DNA of 64,000 nt, taken from the NCBI GenBank assembly GCA_004154925.1, contig QJNS01000014.1:124001-188000 (forward strand). Reading direction: 5' to 3'. Positions 33,319 to 45,112 of the stretch are shown in pieces. Numbering within the stretch: position 1 is the stretch's first letter; each line of letters begins with the position of its first letter. The stretch is from Monosporascus cannonballus. Lineage: Eukaryota; Ascomycota; Sordariomycetes; Xylariales. The notes beneath the pieces were generated by a model that was not told where the DNA came from, did no database searches, and was given only the letters and a program-made list of their open reading frames with translations. The position numbers were made by a program, and so were the translations under genes.

Positions 33319-35267
33319 ATGCGTCTGCTTAATACGGGCAACTTCGCGATTAAAGAATTCGGAGACGAAATCCCGCCGTACGTTATCCTGACACATACGT
33401 GGGGTGAACAGGAAATTACCTTTCAGAATATGCAAAAAACCTAAGTAATGAAAAAAAAAGATATAAAAAAGTAAAATATTATTATTCCGTAATTAAGGCC
33501 GACAGCTTTAAATATATCCGGATAAATACTTATTACATTAATAAGGTAAATAACGCGGAATTTTCCAAAATAATTAATTTTATATATTATTAATACGAAA
33601 AAACCAAATTATATTACGTTTAAATAACGGATATATTATTTAATTCCAAATTTCCGTAAAGTAAATTTTTACGAAATAAATAATTTACAAAAAAATAAAC
33701 GTTTTAGAAATTTATTATTTTATTAAACGTAATATTTTTTAGCCGGGAATGGCGAAAGATTAAAAATAAGTCCAGTCGATAAGACGAAATATCCGAAATC
33801 ATTGGTATACCTGTCGGTATACTCTCAGGAGACGACGACCTTGAAATGGCTAGCATAGCACAAAGAATGTCATGGGCTGCGAAGAGGAAAACAACGAGGG
33901 TTGGAGGCCGCGCTTGCTGCTTGATGGGCATATTTGGTATCAGCATGCCGTTGGTTTACGGAGAAGGTGAAAGGGCTTTCGTTCGTCTCCAGGAGGAAAT
34001 TATGAGGGTTGCGGATGACCACAGTCTCTTCGCATGGAGATCGCCTGACAATCGCGGTGGACTCCTAGCCACCTCTCCAGCTACATTCACCGATTCCGGC
34101 AACATCGTCCAATACAATCCTTTTGATACCCTCAACAGCCCTCTAACTATGAGCAGTAGAGGGATCCATTTGGAACTCCGTTTTATAGGTGTGGGTCCTC
34201 GAGGACTAGGGTTCGCGATTCTTCATTGTCAAGAAAAAGATGAGGAAAATAAGTTGATCGCCATCCGGGTAAAAGACCCCCTTTTAACAATGGAGATATT
34301 TGAAAGAGTTCAAAGTGAACAGTTCGAATGTCTTGATTTAAGGAAATTCAAGCCATCGCAATATCCTATGAGACGGATATGTATCCGAAAGGGGCGCATG
34401 ATGCGTATGCGAAAATCGCGAGACGTTGAGAAACGCGATAACATCGCTGCAGAGGAGATATACCGCGATGGTATGCGGATGGATCTAACGGGATTTCGGG
34501 AACCGACAGCACTATTAGATGCAGCAAGAACAGGACTCGAGGACGTTGTATGGTTGCTGCTGACACGGAGCGACGTTGAGTCCGACCAGCAAGATAGAGA
34601 TGGACGGACGCCGCTATCGTGGGCCGCCGAGATGGGGCACGAGGCTGCCGTGAGGCTGCTGCTCGGGAGGGGCGCCGATCCCGAGTCGAAAGATAAAAAC
34701 GACGAGACACCGTTGATGTGGGCAGCCGGGAACAGGAACGAGGGTATTGTCAAGCTGCTTTTCGAGAGGGGCGCCGATCCCAAGTCGAAAGATAAAAATG
34801 GCTGTATACCGCTGATATGGGCAGCTAGGAACAAGAACGAAGGTATTGTTAAGTTGCTTTTCGAAAGGGGCGCCGATCCCGAATCGAAAGATGAAGATGG
34901 TTATATACCGCTGATATGGGCAGTTAGGACCAAGAACGAAGGTATTATTAAGTTATTTCTCGAGAGGGGCGCCGATCCCAAATCGAAAGATAAAAATGGC
35001 TGCATACTGCTGATATGGGCTGTTAGGAGCAAGAACGAGGGTATTGTTAAGCTGTTACTAGAAAGGGGCGCCGATCCTAAGTCGAAAGATAAAAATGGCC
35101 ACACACCGCTGATATGGGCAGCCAGGAACAAGAGCGAGGGTATTGTTAAGCTGCTGCTCGAGAGGGGCGTGGATCCCAACTCGAAAAATGTACATGGCAA
35201 GGCACTGCTATCTTTGGCGTGGGACGGGCCTGCGGCTATCGTCGGGCTACTACAGTCGAAGTTTTAG
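33319..35267 (+). pseudogene. HET-domain plus ankyrin-repeat protein with an internal RIP-ruined segment
   Basis: This is a HET-E/HET-D-like architecture without a visible NACHT part. The start is a textbook HET beginning: MRLLNTGNFAIKEFGDEIPP then YVILTHTWGEQEITF. An extra A in the run at 33434-33439 shifts the frame. From about 33441 to 33775 the DNA turns abruptly AT-rich, yet reading it still shows HET order: VKYYYSVIKADSFKYIRINTYYINK where WIDTCCINK is expected, then several stops where Trp, Gln or Arg are expected, then FFSREWRKI. Sense returns as SEIIGIPVGILSGDDD, MASIAQRMSWAAKRKTTR, CLMGIFGISMPLVYGEGE and DDHSLFAWRSPD, with a 473-codon open frame from 33846. The rest is ankyrin repeats. 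The nonsense codons make a full-length product impossible. The 3' part might still be expressed from an internal start, which is doubtful. Confidence 0.9.
34572..35245 (+). repeat. Ankyrin repeats, 99-bp DNA period, high internal identity
   Basis: Landmark GGCGCCGATC-like blocks start at 34671, 34770, 34869, 34968 and 35067, exactly 99 bp apart, with a diverged sixth at 35166. Each unit encodes a 33-residue ankyrin repeat (PLIWAARNKNEGIVKLLLER then GADPKSKDKNG). Four or five central units are nearly identical, with only a few changes. The outer units (GRTPLSWAAEMGHEAAVRLLL and the last VHGKALLSLAWDG) are more diverged. Confidence 0.95.
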
Positions 35268-35457
35268 AGTATCGTTCGAGATCCTTAAACACTTTGTACA
35301 AATTTATTGTTAAAGCGTGACACCACGAAGCGCCTGGGAACATGTACAAAATTTATAGCACCCCAGCGGTATTCTGGAATTTTCCAGAGCTATCTTGAAG
35401 CACCCGCGGCAAGTGCGTCAAATCTGATCTTGCGGTACTCTGCTAAGTCTCAGGCTC

Positions 35458-36503
35458 CTATAAGGGAGGCTTGTACTTATACGCCATCTCCAGGCCCTGC
35501 CCGACCCTTCCCTGCGCCCGAGTAGCCATGTACAGGGCCTCCGCCTGCCAGAACGTCATCTTCGCCTTCTCGTACCACGTGTACCGCAGTTCGTCTATGT
35601 CTGCGGTCCCGGATGACTGCTCGCCGGAAGCATGCTCTTTGCCCTTTGCTGACCCACCAGCAGCTGCTTCCGTGCTGTTTCTCGCTAGACGGCTGACTCT
35701 CATCCTGAATGCGATGGCTGGTTCTGCCACGATAAATTGCTCTATGAGTTCGCTTAGAGATATCCCGTCTAACGAGTCGTCTCAGGCCACGTCGTCTGCG
35801 CTACCCTCCGGCCGCACTGTGGCGTCGAACTCCGACTTCGCTTCTGGACCGTGGTTACGACGGCGGCACTTAGGCTCAGGAAAGCAGGTGTCTTCCAGAT
35901 GTCGGTAGTCGGCGGAGAATTCCTCGTATAACTCCTCAACCGACTCAGTCCTGTCCTCTTCCTCCTCTAGGTCGTAGAGCCCCTCGTCGATACTCGAGTC
36001 CGGCGTGATCTCGTTGCCCTCGAGATCATAGACGCGGCCCTGGAAGGTTTGGCCTGTCCCTCCGAAAGAAGATATATATTTCAGGTACTCGTCGAACTCG
36101 GCCTTCGTCGTGAGTCCCTGCGCCGCCATGATGGCCCTGTCCTCGGCCGAGAGCGGGCGATTTAGGTCACCGTCCTCTGCCCCTGATAACCCCCCAGTGC
36201 GTCTTCCTCACTTACCCTTGCAGCAGCCCGCTCGTCGTCTAGGCCGTTCTCGGCCACGAAGTCGTCGGTCTATATCTCGTGCCAGTAGTAGCCATCCATC
36301 TCGGCGTGGACGTCCTCTTGGGACCGGTGGCCGAGGAAGCTGAGGTAGAAAGGCGCGCATTCGAAGAACCGTCGCCGCGCCCGTGTCCCGAACTCCCGGA
36401 ACTGGCAGAGATGGTCCCAGTTTTGTTTGTCGAGGGACACCAGGATTTCCGCGGCGGCCCAGAGGCGCCTCTTCCGGAGTTCCTTTTGCTCTGCGGTGTC
36501 CAT
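35458..36503 (-). pseudogene. Unrecognised gene with two Trp-to-stop type nonsense codons
   Basis: Minus-strand sense starts MDTAEQKELRKRRLW, continues through FFECAPFYLSFLGHRSQED to DGYYWHEI, then a TAG (36268-36270), then DDFVAENGLDDERAAAR, a probable intron (GTAAGT..ATCAG near 36215-36185), and a frame with DLNRPLSAEDRAIMAAQG, FDEYLKYISSFGGTGQTF and a long acidic stretch (DLEEEEDRTESVEELYEEF). A TGA at about 35779-35781 interrupts it. The same frame resumes DDSLDGISLSELIEQFIVAEP and ends YKYKPPL. Both stops are one G-to-A step from Trp (TGG). I know no family; it looks like a charged cytoplasmic or nuclear protein. It neighbours the RIP-damaged HET gene, so light RIP-type damage is plausible. 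Confidence 0.6.
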
Positions 36504-37955
36504 TTCTTCGTCTGGGCGGGTTAAGTGCGTCGCTGATGGTCCTGTGGGTCCCGTGGGTTCACTGTTGAGTCTATATTAGAAAAGGGAGTTATAAATGTAT
36601 ACGTGATGTGGTCCACTCTTTAAGGTTTGTCTCCGTCCTCCATGCCCGTCATTATATGGCCACAGTTACCATGAGACGTGGCTTTCTTGACGACCATGGG
36701 AGCTAACATTTTCTTTGGGCCCAATAAGAAATGGAGACAAGCTGCTTTGCGCCTCTTTGTTAGTGAGAAGGAACAATTTATTGTCGAGTTTTTGGGAACA
36801 ACAGAGCGAAAAAGAACAGTAGTGTCTTTCAGTGGGGATGTTGATTGCGTCGAATAAGCTTTGCTTCCTGCAGCATTCCTAGTCCCAGAGTATTCTGATC
36901 TTGGTTGCACTCATTTACGCGAGCCCAGAGAAAGATAGTATCGACAATAGAGCCTAGTCGATAAGGTGTGACTAAGGATCGAGGAGTTATCCAAATTCCC
37001 GCAACGTTTCTCCCAGAATTGAGACCTCTTAGTGGCTGGTGATGATGGCTTGGTGAATGAAACGACTCATCGCCGTCATGGTTTTCGCCAATCAACGTGC
37101 TATGAGCCATGTTGGGGGTCTAACATTACCGTTGAACTTTGATAAGTCATAAACAGGTCAAGTCGACTTTGTGCTAAAATCAATGGAAGCGCATGATTGA
37201 CAGAGGTCCTTTTGGACAGCAATTGCTTTGTCGTAATTGGAACACGCTGGCAGTTTAGGGGCCCCTTAAAATTACGTACCAGGTAGGCGGCATAGAAGAA
37301 CTGGTCCGTGTCCCCCACCCCTCCTCGTCCGTGAAAGGCGGGGTTGATGTGGTTACGTAATATATTTTGGAGGTACTCTGTCTTAGGACAATGCCTCTGC
37401 ATCCGCTGGGGCTTGTATAAAGGGCTGATGCAAAATGCTATCAATATCGTCTCCTGCACTTGCATCAAATTGAGATCACCTTATTCGTAATCGTCCGCTT
37501 CTGTCCGTTTACATATCCGTTTTACTTGAAACGTAACGGTGCAACGCTGCCCAACGACCGGATATATTCCTGTAAAGTGCAGTGCGTTGGAAAGGAATTC
37601 ATCAGAAGTTGTGTCTTTCGTAGATTTCTACCTTAAACTTGCTGCTAGTCTGCATGTGTGTCATCTTTTAGCGATTACTGGTCTAGATCTGGACTGCCGA
37701 ACCAAATTGGCGGGTCCAAATGGATATTAGAGGCTGATTCACTCCTTTCCCTCTCCTTGGCCCTTCTTTTGTGTGGAGGCACGTCACTCTCTTTAGCTCA
37801 ACCTCGCTTGGCTTGGCCCACATGCCTTCCCTTGCCAAAACACCGATAGATAAAACCTCACCGTGCCTCTGCTATAGTCTTACTTGAGCTTCCTTCTATT
37901 TGGCGATCCTTCTTACGAAGAACCTAAATTCAATTTTCAACTTAGTAAGACAAAC
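36504..37955. other. Intergenic, no gene supported
   Basis: Minus-strand frames at 36620-36910, 36829-37110 and 37100-37468 (93-122 codons) have no recognisable domain or splice pattern. The last few hundred bases are the promoter and 5' UTR of the phospholipase C gene, with CT-rich tracts at about 37745-37765. Confidence 0.45.
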
Positions 37956-40196
37956 ATGGCAGAGACCGCGCCCGCTCCGCCAAATGAAGCTCTCCACCAA
38001 GCTGGTGGGGGTCAAACCGCCAAAGAGGATCGAGTGGTTAAGGAGGTGAAGGCCCCCGTTATGCCATACCTCGAAAAGATATACAAAGATTATGTCGGTA
38101 GGTGATGGGCCCAACGCGACAATATTTCCGGAGACGTGCGCACTTTCCCCTCTGGGTGGCCTCGCTTTGTTGTAGCCTCACCAAACTTTCAGTATTCCGC
38201 AATCGTCACGAGAGTGCCCCTCAGTTTCCCCATCTCTGACTGAGCGGATATCTCAACAGGGGCCGACAACAAATGGCAAAAGCAACAGATCATCGACTTT
38301 GTTCATAAGGTGCAGGCCGATAGAGTGACCGACGACTCGGGCCACATTGCCACCAAGGATGAGTTGGATTTCGGCGGGTTTTTGGACTACATGACATCGA
38401 CGGCTGGCAACATCCTGGCAACGCCTGAGCCCACAGACTCGGACCTTTCGTGGCCATTATCAAGCTACTACATCAGCTCTAGCCACAACACGTATCTGAC
38501 GGGTAACCAGTTGAGCAGCGAGTCTGACGCCAATGCTTACAGGAACGTGCTGCTGCGGGGTTGTCGGTGTGTGGAGGTTGACGTCTGGGATGGCGACGAC
38601 TCGGGCTCCGAATCATCTGACAGCTCGGATTCCGAATTGGAGGACGAGGAAGAAAAGGAGAAGGTAGCAATTAAGAAGGCAAGCCGCAGGGAGAGACTCG
38701 CTTCGAAATTGCCCAACGTCCTCGCCAGTCGTTTGGGGAAGACCTCCCTAAGCAAACAAACTGCAAGCCAAGTACCCAGCGATGGGAAAGAACCGGGATC
38801 CGCGGAAGCTACGGGTAAAAACGAAGCGGCTGCACTAGCGCCGCTGAAGAAGACTACCAGTTCGCAATCCACAATCGAGCCACGGGTTCTGCACGGGTAC
38901 ACTCTCACCAAGGAGATAACATTCCGAGAGGTCTGCCAGGCGATTAGGGATTGCGCATTCGTGGTGACCGACCTCCCGCTCATCGTCAGCTTGGAGGTCC
39001 ACTGCAGTCATGAGCAACAAGAGACCATGGTCAACATAATGAAGGATGTTTGGGGCCCCTTCCTAGTCGATCCCCCAAGTGGCGAAGCCAAATTTCTGCC
39101 ATCGCCCGGGGAGCTGCGCAACAAGATCCTCGTCAAGGTCAAGTACGCGCCTCCCGGTTCCGACACTCCTGCGGCTGAGGATGCCGACCGCCTGCCCCCA
39201 GAAGCCAAAGAAGATCCAAATTCCAAGGTAGCCACCAGCCAGAGGGCCAAGAAGCCGTCAAAGATCATCCAGGCCCTATCCGCTCTAGGCATCTATACAC
39301 GCGGCGTGTCCTTCAAATCCCTCACGCAACCAGAGGCCACTATGCCGAGCCATATCTTTTCTTTGTCCGAGAACACAGTCATGGAGGTTCACGATGACGA
39401 GGGCGAGCGCCTCTTTAACCACAACAAGCACTACCTGATGCGCACCTACCCGAGCGGCATGCGCATCAGCAGCTCGAACCTCGACCCGCCGGTGTTCTGG
39501 AGGAAGGGGATTCAGGTCGTCGCGCTCAACTGGCAGAAGTGGGACGAGGGCATGATGATTAACGAGGGCATGTTCGCCGGTACCGGGGGCTACGTGCTGA
39601 AGCCGGAGGGGTTCCGGGGCAGGAAGCTGATCCCCGCTCCGACCACCGTTACCTCGGAAGGCGGCGGGGAAGCCAAAACAGAGCAGCAGCAAGACCAGCA
39701 CCAGCAGGTGATCGCGGATCCGCTCCCGCCACCGCCGATCATCCACAACACGCTCGACCTCAGGATCACGGTCCTCGCGGCGCAGAGCCTGCCGTTGCCC
39801 GAAGAGGACGACAAGCCGTCGGGATTCGAGCCGTACGTGAAGGTGGAGCTGCACACGCAGCCGCCGCACGCGCTGCTGCGGCAGCGCGAGAGGAGCAACG
39901 GCGGCAAGGCCAAGGAGGGCGAGTACAAGGCCAAGACGAAGTCGCGGCGCGGCACGGACCCGGACTTCAGCGGGGAGACGCTAGCCTTCACGCGCGTCCC
40001 CGACGTCGTCCCCGGACTCGCCTTCGTGCGCTTCCTTGTCAAGGACGACGAGATCGGCCGCGACGACCTCGCCGCCTGGGCCTGCATCCGCCTCGACCGC
40101 CTCCGCACTGGCTGGCGCTTCGTGCACCTCCTCGATAAGAAGGGCGGTGTTAGTGGCGGTGTGTTGTTGGTTAGGGTCGATATGAAGCTTTATTAG
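37956..40196 (+). CDS. Phosphoinositide-specific phospholipase C (delta-type)
   Basis: It hydrolyses PIP2 to diacylglycerol and IP3 at membranes, controlled by calcium. Two exons, 37956-38097 and 38260-40196, are separated by a 162-nt intron (GTAGGT..ACAG); phases match and give 692 aa. I chose ATG 37956 because it is the first ATG in frame and upstream sequence is UTR-like. Domain order: a short N-terminal helical region without complete EF hands; the X box from about residue 110 with SSHNTYLTGNQL (first catalytic His) and GCRCVEVDVWDG; an acidic/Lys-rich insert; then LHGYTLTKEITF (second catalytic His) and LIVSLEVHCS; the Y box around 390-505 with SLSENTVMEV, RTYPSGMRISSSN, GIQVVALNWQ and YVLKPEGFR; and a C-terminal C2 domain from about 550 (ITVLAAQSLPLPEEDDKP to VRVDMKLY). 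All catalytic blocks are intact. Confidence 0.95.
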
Positions 40197-40533
40197 AGTG
40201 CCTGGTTCTGAGAGGGGTGTGGCGTATATGTTTGTGACGTGGAGAGCGTCCGAGCATAGTAGATGTTGTGGCACTGCCCATTAGATCAGCATAGCTTGTA
40301 GTGCTTTACGCATAGGTGGGGGATATTCAGGTCACCCTGTCCGCTTTGGACCGCGCCTTTTCGCCGCCGTTGGTAATCTTCACTCCAGTGCCGTCGCTCA
40401 GCCCTTTTCCCGGGCGAGTATGCTACCTCGTGGTCTGAGAGCACATGTAGATATACATTCACCTATTAACCCAAAGCAGAATAATCGTAGGGGCGCCCGA
40501 ATTTCGGTGTCCGTCGCCACGACAGCGCGCCTC

Positions 40534-40611
40534 CTTCTCCTGCTTGCTTCTCCTGCTTCCTTCTCCTGCTTGCTTCTCCTGCTTCCTTCTCCCGCTTCCT
40601 TCTCCCGCTTC
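40534..40611. repeat. Tandem repeat, 13-bp unit
   Basis: Six copies of CTTCTCCTGCTTS (S alternates G, C, G, C, C, C), the last two with CTTCTCCCGCTTC. The alternation suggests growth by 26-bp steps first. On the minus strand it would encode a Lys/Arg/Glu-rich run, but no gene is supported there. Confidence 0.9.
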
Positions 40612-41760
40612 CTTCTTGCCGAGTTCTACGCATAAACAACGACATATTCCAGGATGGAACTGCCTTTGGACAGAATATATCGACCATGTACACCTCTGGT
40701 TGGATGGATAGTTCGAGTCGGCCTATGCCCCTGACATAGGCTGATCGCCGGGTCAACGCCCTTCCACAAGGCCATGAGACAGTGGGACAGACAAGGCGGC
40801 TGTGAGCTGAGGGGTTGATCGACCGGGTGGCAAAATCACTGGCGGTATGGTAGCATCTTTCGGCTGAGTCGGACAGCTGAAGGCGTGTTTCTTGGCTGCT
40901 GGGGACACCACCCTGCATGTCGTGGAGGATGTAGCGCCCACTGCGTAAGCCCACCCACGACACGTCGTGTTAGGGACTTCGTGCGGTAACGATCCTAACA
41001 ATGCGTGTAAATGTAGATTCATACGGCCGTCTATGCGAACCAATATTGTGTTCATCGAATGTACCGCACATTTAGGCACTCTGAACCTTACTGTACGGGG
41101 CTCAACTAAGAAGCTCGTGGGCAGATCAATCCAGTAACTCCTCTCCCGCGAAGACAAGAGCCTCGACGTCGCCAGACCGGCGAAAGGATTCGCTCTCTTG
41201 GAGTATCGAATGGACGTAATGGAGTGCGCTCAGCGTCTTCATCATCGTCCAATGAGGCTCCCAAAAAAACACGGGATGTCGGGGGTCTTTCAGGTTGCTT
41301 TATGGGATGAGCTGCACATAATATCTACGCACATCGTGGCATGCTCAGCTCAACCGTCTTATGGGTACCACGTTTGGCGCCAGGTCGGGGTGGTCGCCCT
41401 CGCTACCGCGGTGACGGATCAAGACGGCGGTGGTATCAAGGCCCAAGAACTCGACTACACCCGGAATGCTTTCCGTGTCGCCCTCTCATGTGTTTTTTAT
41501 GGACGTAGTGTAGCAAGGATACCTGCTCTACAAGGGGGTGAACCACTTACGGGTGGCGTCGAAGCCGCTCCCCGGTAATAAAGCCTCAACATGCTTAAGA
41601 TCAGTCTCCAAGTTAGCCACACTTCCCACAAGGACGCTCTCCTCTGCATTGCCGTTTCCGGTTATTCTCCGCAATCGGACCCGTGTGGATCTCGACTGAA
41701 ATTCATAGTTCGCGAACGGATGGGCAGGGTGAGCTAATGCGCCTTCTAATGATACAGGCC

Positions 41761-41964
41761 GGTCCGTGGGAATTGGACACACCGGGTCGAGACGGTGTAC
41801 GAACAGTTCCTGCCACTGCCGCTCTCGTTTGACTTCTCAACCATAGTTATCGAGGAAGGCCGCAATCGTCCGAAAGGGGAGGCCAGGCTGACGTGGGACG
41901 ACGGCCAGTGGCCGATGGGGGTTTGTCCTTCGGCGGACGAGCATCGCTCTCTGCTTGGTTTATA
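41761..41964 (+). other. Coding-like fragment, unrecognised
   Basis: After a possible acceptor (GATACAG, ending about 41759) the plus strand reads ETVYEQFLPLPLSFDFSTIV, then EGRNRPKGEARLTWDDGQWP and HRSLLGL before a TAA. Its amino-acid texture (balanced, Trp, Pro-Leu-Pro, no low complexity) looks like a protein C-terminus rather than chance, but I cannot assign it, and no upstream exon was found. It is probably a relic. Confidence 0.3.
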
Positions 41965-43385
41965 AGCTATGCCTACACGTTTCGATACATTGCTCCTCGC
42001 TGCTTTCGAAGGAGAGCCGTCGCGAGATGAATCTCTCTTAAAACGAGCTGGCTGCTGTGTCTTGGAACATCCCGCATCTGGCGGCAGAGGAGCTGTACGG
42101 ACGTTGATGATCAAGGTACTCGGCGCTATCCCCGGAACCGGGGACGACGGCCAGCTGCAAGATAGCGTGGGAAGAGGGTGGTTTGCCCCTTGGAGTTGAG
42201 GTTGAAGATGATATCAGCCCGTACGTTGTCAATATTCGTGTGACTCCTCCGGGGGGAGACGATAAGTGTAGGGGTGGCTGGCTCACCAAGTCCTGACTAC
42301 GGCGCCGGCCTCCATAAGACCGTTCCAGGAGTTATGTTCAGGTTTGATGCTTGAACAGAGGCAAATCTGGGGAAAGAAGCGCTAATACGGATTAGAGCTA
42401 GTTCAAGCTTTAGCTAAATAGGGGGAATAGGGGAAGACTCGCTAGCTGATTTCTGATTACCTACCTAAGATATCCGTCATACTCCTGGGCATTACTGTAC
42501 CCGCAATATCCTAGGTCACCTAGACTAGACGACAAGACTCCAGGTTTTCGATCCCTCGTGTCTCTAACAACGCCATGTGCGTCATCCATATCTTTCAATC
42601 GATGTCGTGGAGACCGGCAATTTCGACCACCAAGTCCCCGTGGTGTTTACGTCGGGCCTAACCTCAAGATCGGCCAAGCCGCGCTACGTTGAGCTAGTCG
42701 GCGCAATGCACTCTCCCACACGGAGGAAAGAATCATTCTGCGACAGCTCTGCCATCACGCTAAACAGATGATACAGATTTTCCAGCAGCCACCTCAATGT
42801 GCCCGATTCGCCCTTGATATCATAAGGCCCCCTTTGGAGCGTGGCTAGTCAGCTTGTAGCACGATACACCAACAGAGCTATCGTGAAGGCCAAGTACCTT
42901 ATCCAGCTAGTATTCGAGGGCTTACAAGTATTGGTAATCCTTTCACACCCCGCGGCGTTGCGGTCGGGAATGTCTTATAAAATGGAAACAGGCTACACTT
43001 TGCTGAACAGCTTTTTGCTTTGCTATGCTTACATTGGAAATCGCCCTCGGCCACATCATATTTATCCCTAAGCACATGTCCAAATCTCTTTTCGGTGTCA
43101 TCAAGAAGGACAAGACAGTACCTGGAAGACTGAAGTTATATAAGCAAGTGGTGTTTAGTGCCAGCTTAACTATATATGATCGTGAAGAATATCTTGACTG
43201 CTTGTAACACCCATATATTGGGTAGTGACCCGTTCTTCTACCATTTAGTAAACCATCTGTCCAGTTCCTCCCACCGCCCCCTTCTTTTTCGACTCTCTCT
43301 GAAGGGAATGGGCAGGACCAACCCCATGTTGACAGCGATGCTCGAAGCGATCATCCTTTCTCGCTATCCACAAGTAGGTTGCTTT

Positions 43386-45112
43386 CTACACCTCCTTGAT
43401 CGGGCCTTTAAAGTAGTGCCGTGCCCGAACAATATACCACACGAGACTAAACAACACGGTTGCTATGAATACCACCACGCTCCAATTGGCCGTCTCCAGG
43501 GTTGGGGGGTTTGTTTGCGGCCAAAATGACCAGAAGAAAGTCAACACGCCGTACATGCAAGCGAAAACGTTGACTGTCGTCCCAAATGGCTCGGAAAGCC
43601 TCCAAGGGCCCCAAGTCAAGCCAGCGCCATAGTCCATAGATTCCATTGTGTATGGCAGTATTTTTCCGGTGACGCGGCGCCAAAGAAGCAAGGCACAAGG
43701 CAAGATGTATGAAGAATACAGGGCTGCGACTGAGAGAGAGCAGAGAGCTTGCAGAGCGACGGCCGACCCTAGTACAATAAGGGAAAGCAGAACCGTAAAG
43801 GTCAGCGTAGTATATACGGCGTTTAACGGGAGTGAGTTATTCGTCAACTGTTGAGCAGCCATTCGGTTAGTCAAAACTCGTGTTTCTCAAGATGTATTGA
43901 AGCGCGACGCAACATACTTTTACTAAGAACTTTGACAGAGGCAACCCCTTATCTCTGGAAAACGACCACAGCGTCCGTGACGCTGATGCATAGATGCCAA
44001 TACTACCAGCAACAGCCAGTGTGAAAATGATGCCCGCCATGAGACATGCTCCTGTGGTCGACTTGGTGGCTGAGGCGAAGATTTGGAGACATGGATAGAA
44101 CATGGTCTCGATCGCTGCTATTGCCCCTTCAAGGTCCTGGACGCAGAACAGCATGGCTATGACAATGGCAAAGCCAAGTGCTCCGTTAATGAAGATTGTA
44201 TACATGAGGGCTTGGGGTACAACGATGGCGGCTTGCTGTATCTCCTCAGACATATGCACGGCGCAGTCAGCTCCCATGAGCGCAGTGGCAACCGTCGGAA
44301 AGCCGACCATGAAAGCCATAGCCTGCGTTGGCCAAGCGCCGTTGTTTGAGAAGCTGGTAAATACGAAAGACGCGTCATTGTGCGGTGCGAAGTAGACCAG
44401 TGGGACTAGAACACCAAAGAAACCGGCTAGATGTAAAATGAGAATGAGGCCTTCAACTTTCGCCAGTGTGCGGCTGTTGACAGAATTGAGTAGCGCGGCA
44501 AACAGACTGAACGCCCATACCAACAGGACGGTATGCCACGGTAATGGTACATATGTTGGTTGAGCCAGCACAATGATGCCTTGAAGAAGGGTAGCAACGA
44601 GATAGCTGACCATAGCAGAAATAGCCTGCCACGCTAAAGTTGTAAGCCAGGCAGTCAGGTAGGAGAGAAAATTCGACCAAGACTTCGGGGCCAACATGGC
44701 GACCCAATGATCTAATTATAGTTTTAGTCAAGGCAGTTGGTAAAGTAAATACGCTCCCCTTACATTGCCCGCCACTGGTTGGCGCGATGGAGGACAACTC
44801 TGCTAGCACCACATAAATGGAGGTGATGCCAATCCAGTTGAAAACAAGAGCCCACGTTAAGCCCGCTGGCCCTCCGATAACGAGGCCGGGAACACCCGTG
44901 AGTAAGAGACTCTCCCAGGAGCATAGCGACGAACACGAGAATCCGAGGATTGACATAAAGCCAAAGTTCCGTTTCAGCAGCGGGCGCTTCCCAAGCCTCC
45001 GTAAAGTCGCATCATCGTCGTAGTACTTCGGGTGAGGAAGAGCATCACCAGCCTCGCTGTTCCAGCCGGTCGGTGGCGTCCGAACGCGGAGCTCAATTCC
45101 GTCCTTAGACAT
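43386..45112 (-). CDS. Amino-acid/choline/GABA-type permease (APC superfamily)
   Basis: A plasma-membrane proton symporter of the fungal APC family related to GABA and choline permeases. There are three exons: 45112-44764, 44711-43918 and 43847-43386. The introns are 52 nt (GTAAGG..TTAG) and 70 nt (GTATGT..ACAG). Frames join exactly and give 534 aa, the normal size, with about 12 predicted helices. Evidence: the N-terminal cytosolic part ends LKRNFGFMSILGFS; then GGPAGLTWALVFNWIG; and the first splice recreates PTSGGQYHWVAMLAPKSW, the family signature. Later come GFPTVATALMGADCAVHMSE, ASRTLWSFSRDKGLP, the second splice to SLPLNAVYTT, and the C-terminus WYIVRARHYFKGPIKEV. I use ATG 45112 (MSKDGIEL). 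No defect was seen. Substrate cannot be told from sequence. Position beside the 7TM, peptide and UstYa genes may be coincidental. Confidence 0.92.

Larger units (their letters stand above)
40197..43385. other. Long gene-poor stretch
   Basis: About 3.2 kb with mixed open frames up to 134 codons (40753-41157 minus; 41198-41578 plus; 41746-42114 minus), none with a domain I can name. It contains the 13-bp tandem repeat at 40534-40611 and a coding-like fragment at 41761-41964. Composition becomes more AT-rich after about 42.8 kb. Confidence 0.45.

Noticed and set aside
33441..33775. AT-rich intron inside the HET-ankyrin gene
   Set aside because: The segment still reads as HET domain in one frame with Trp, Cys and Asp codons mutated, so it is ruined coding sequence, not an intron.
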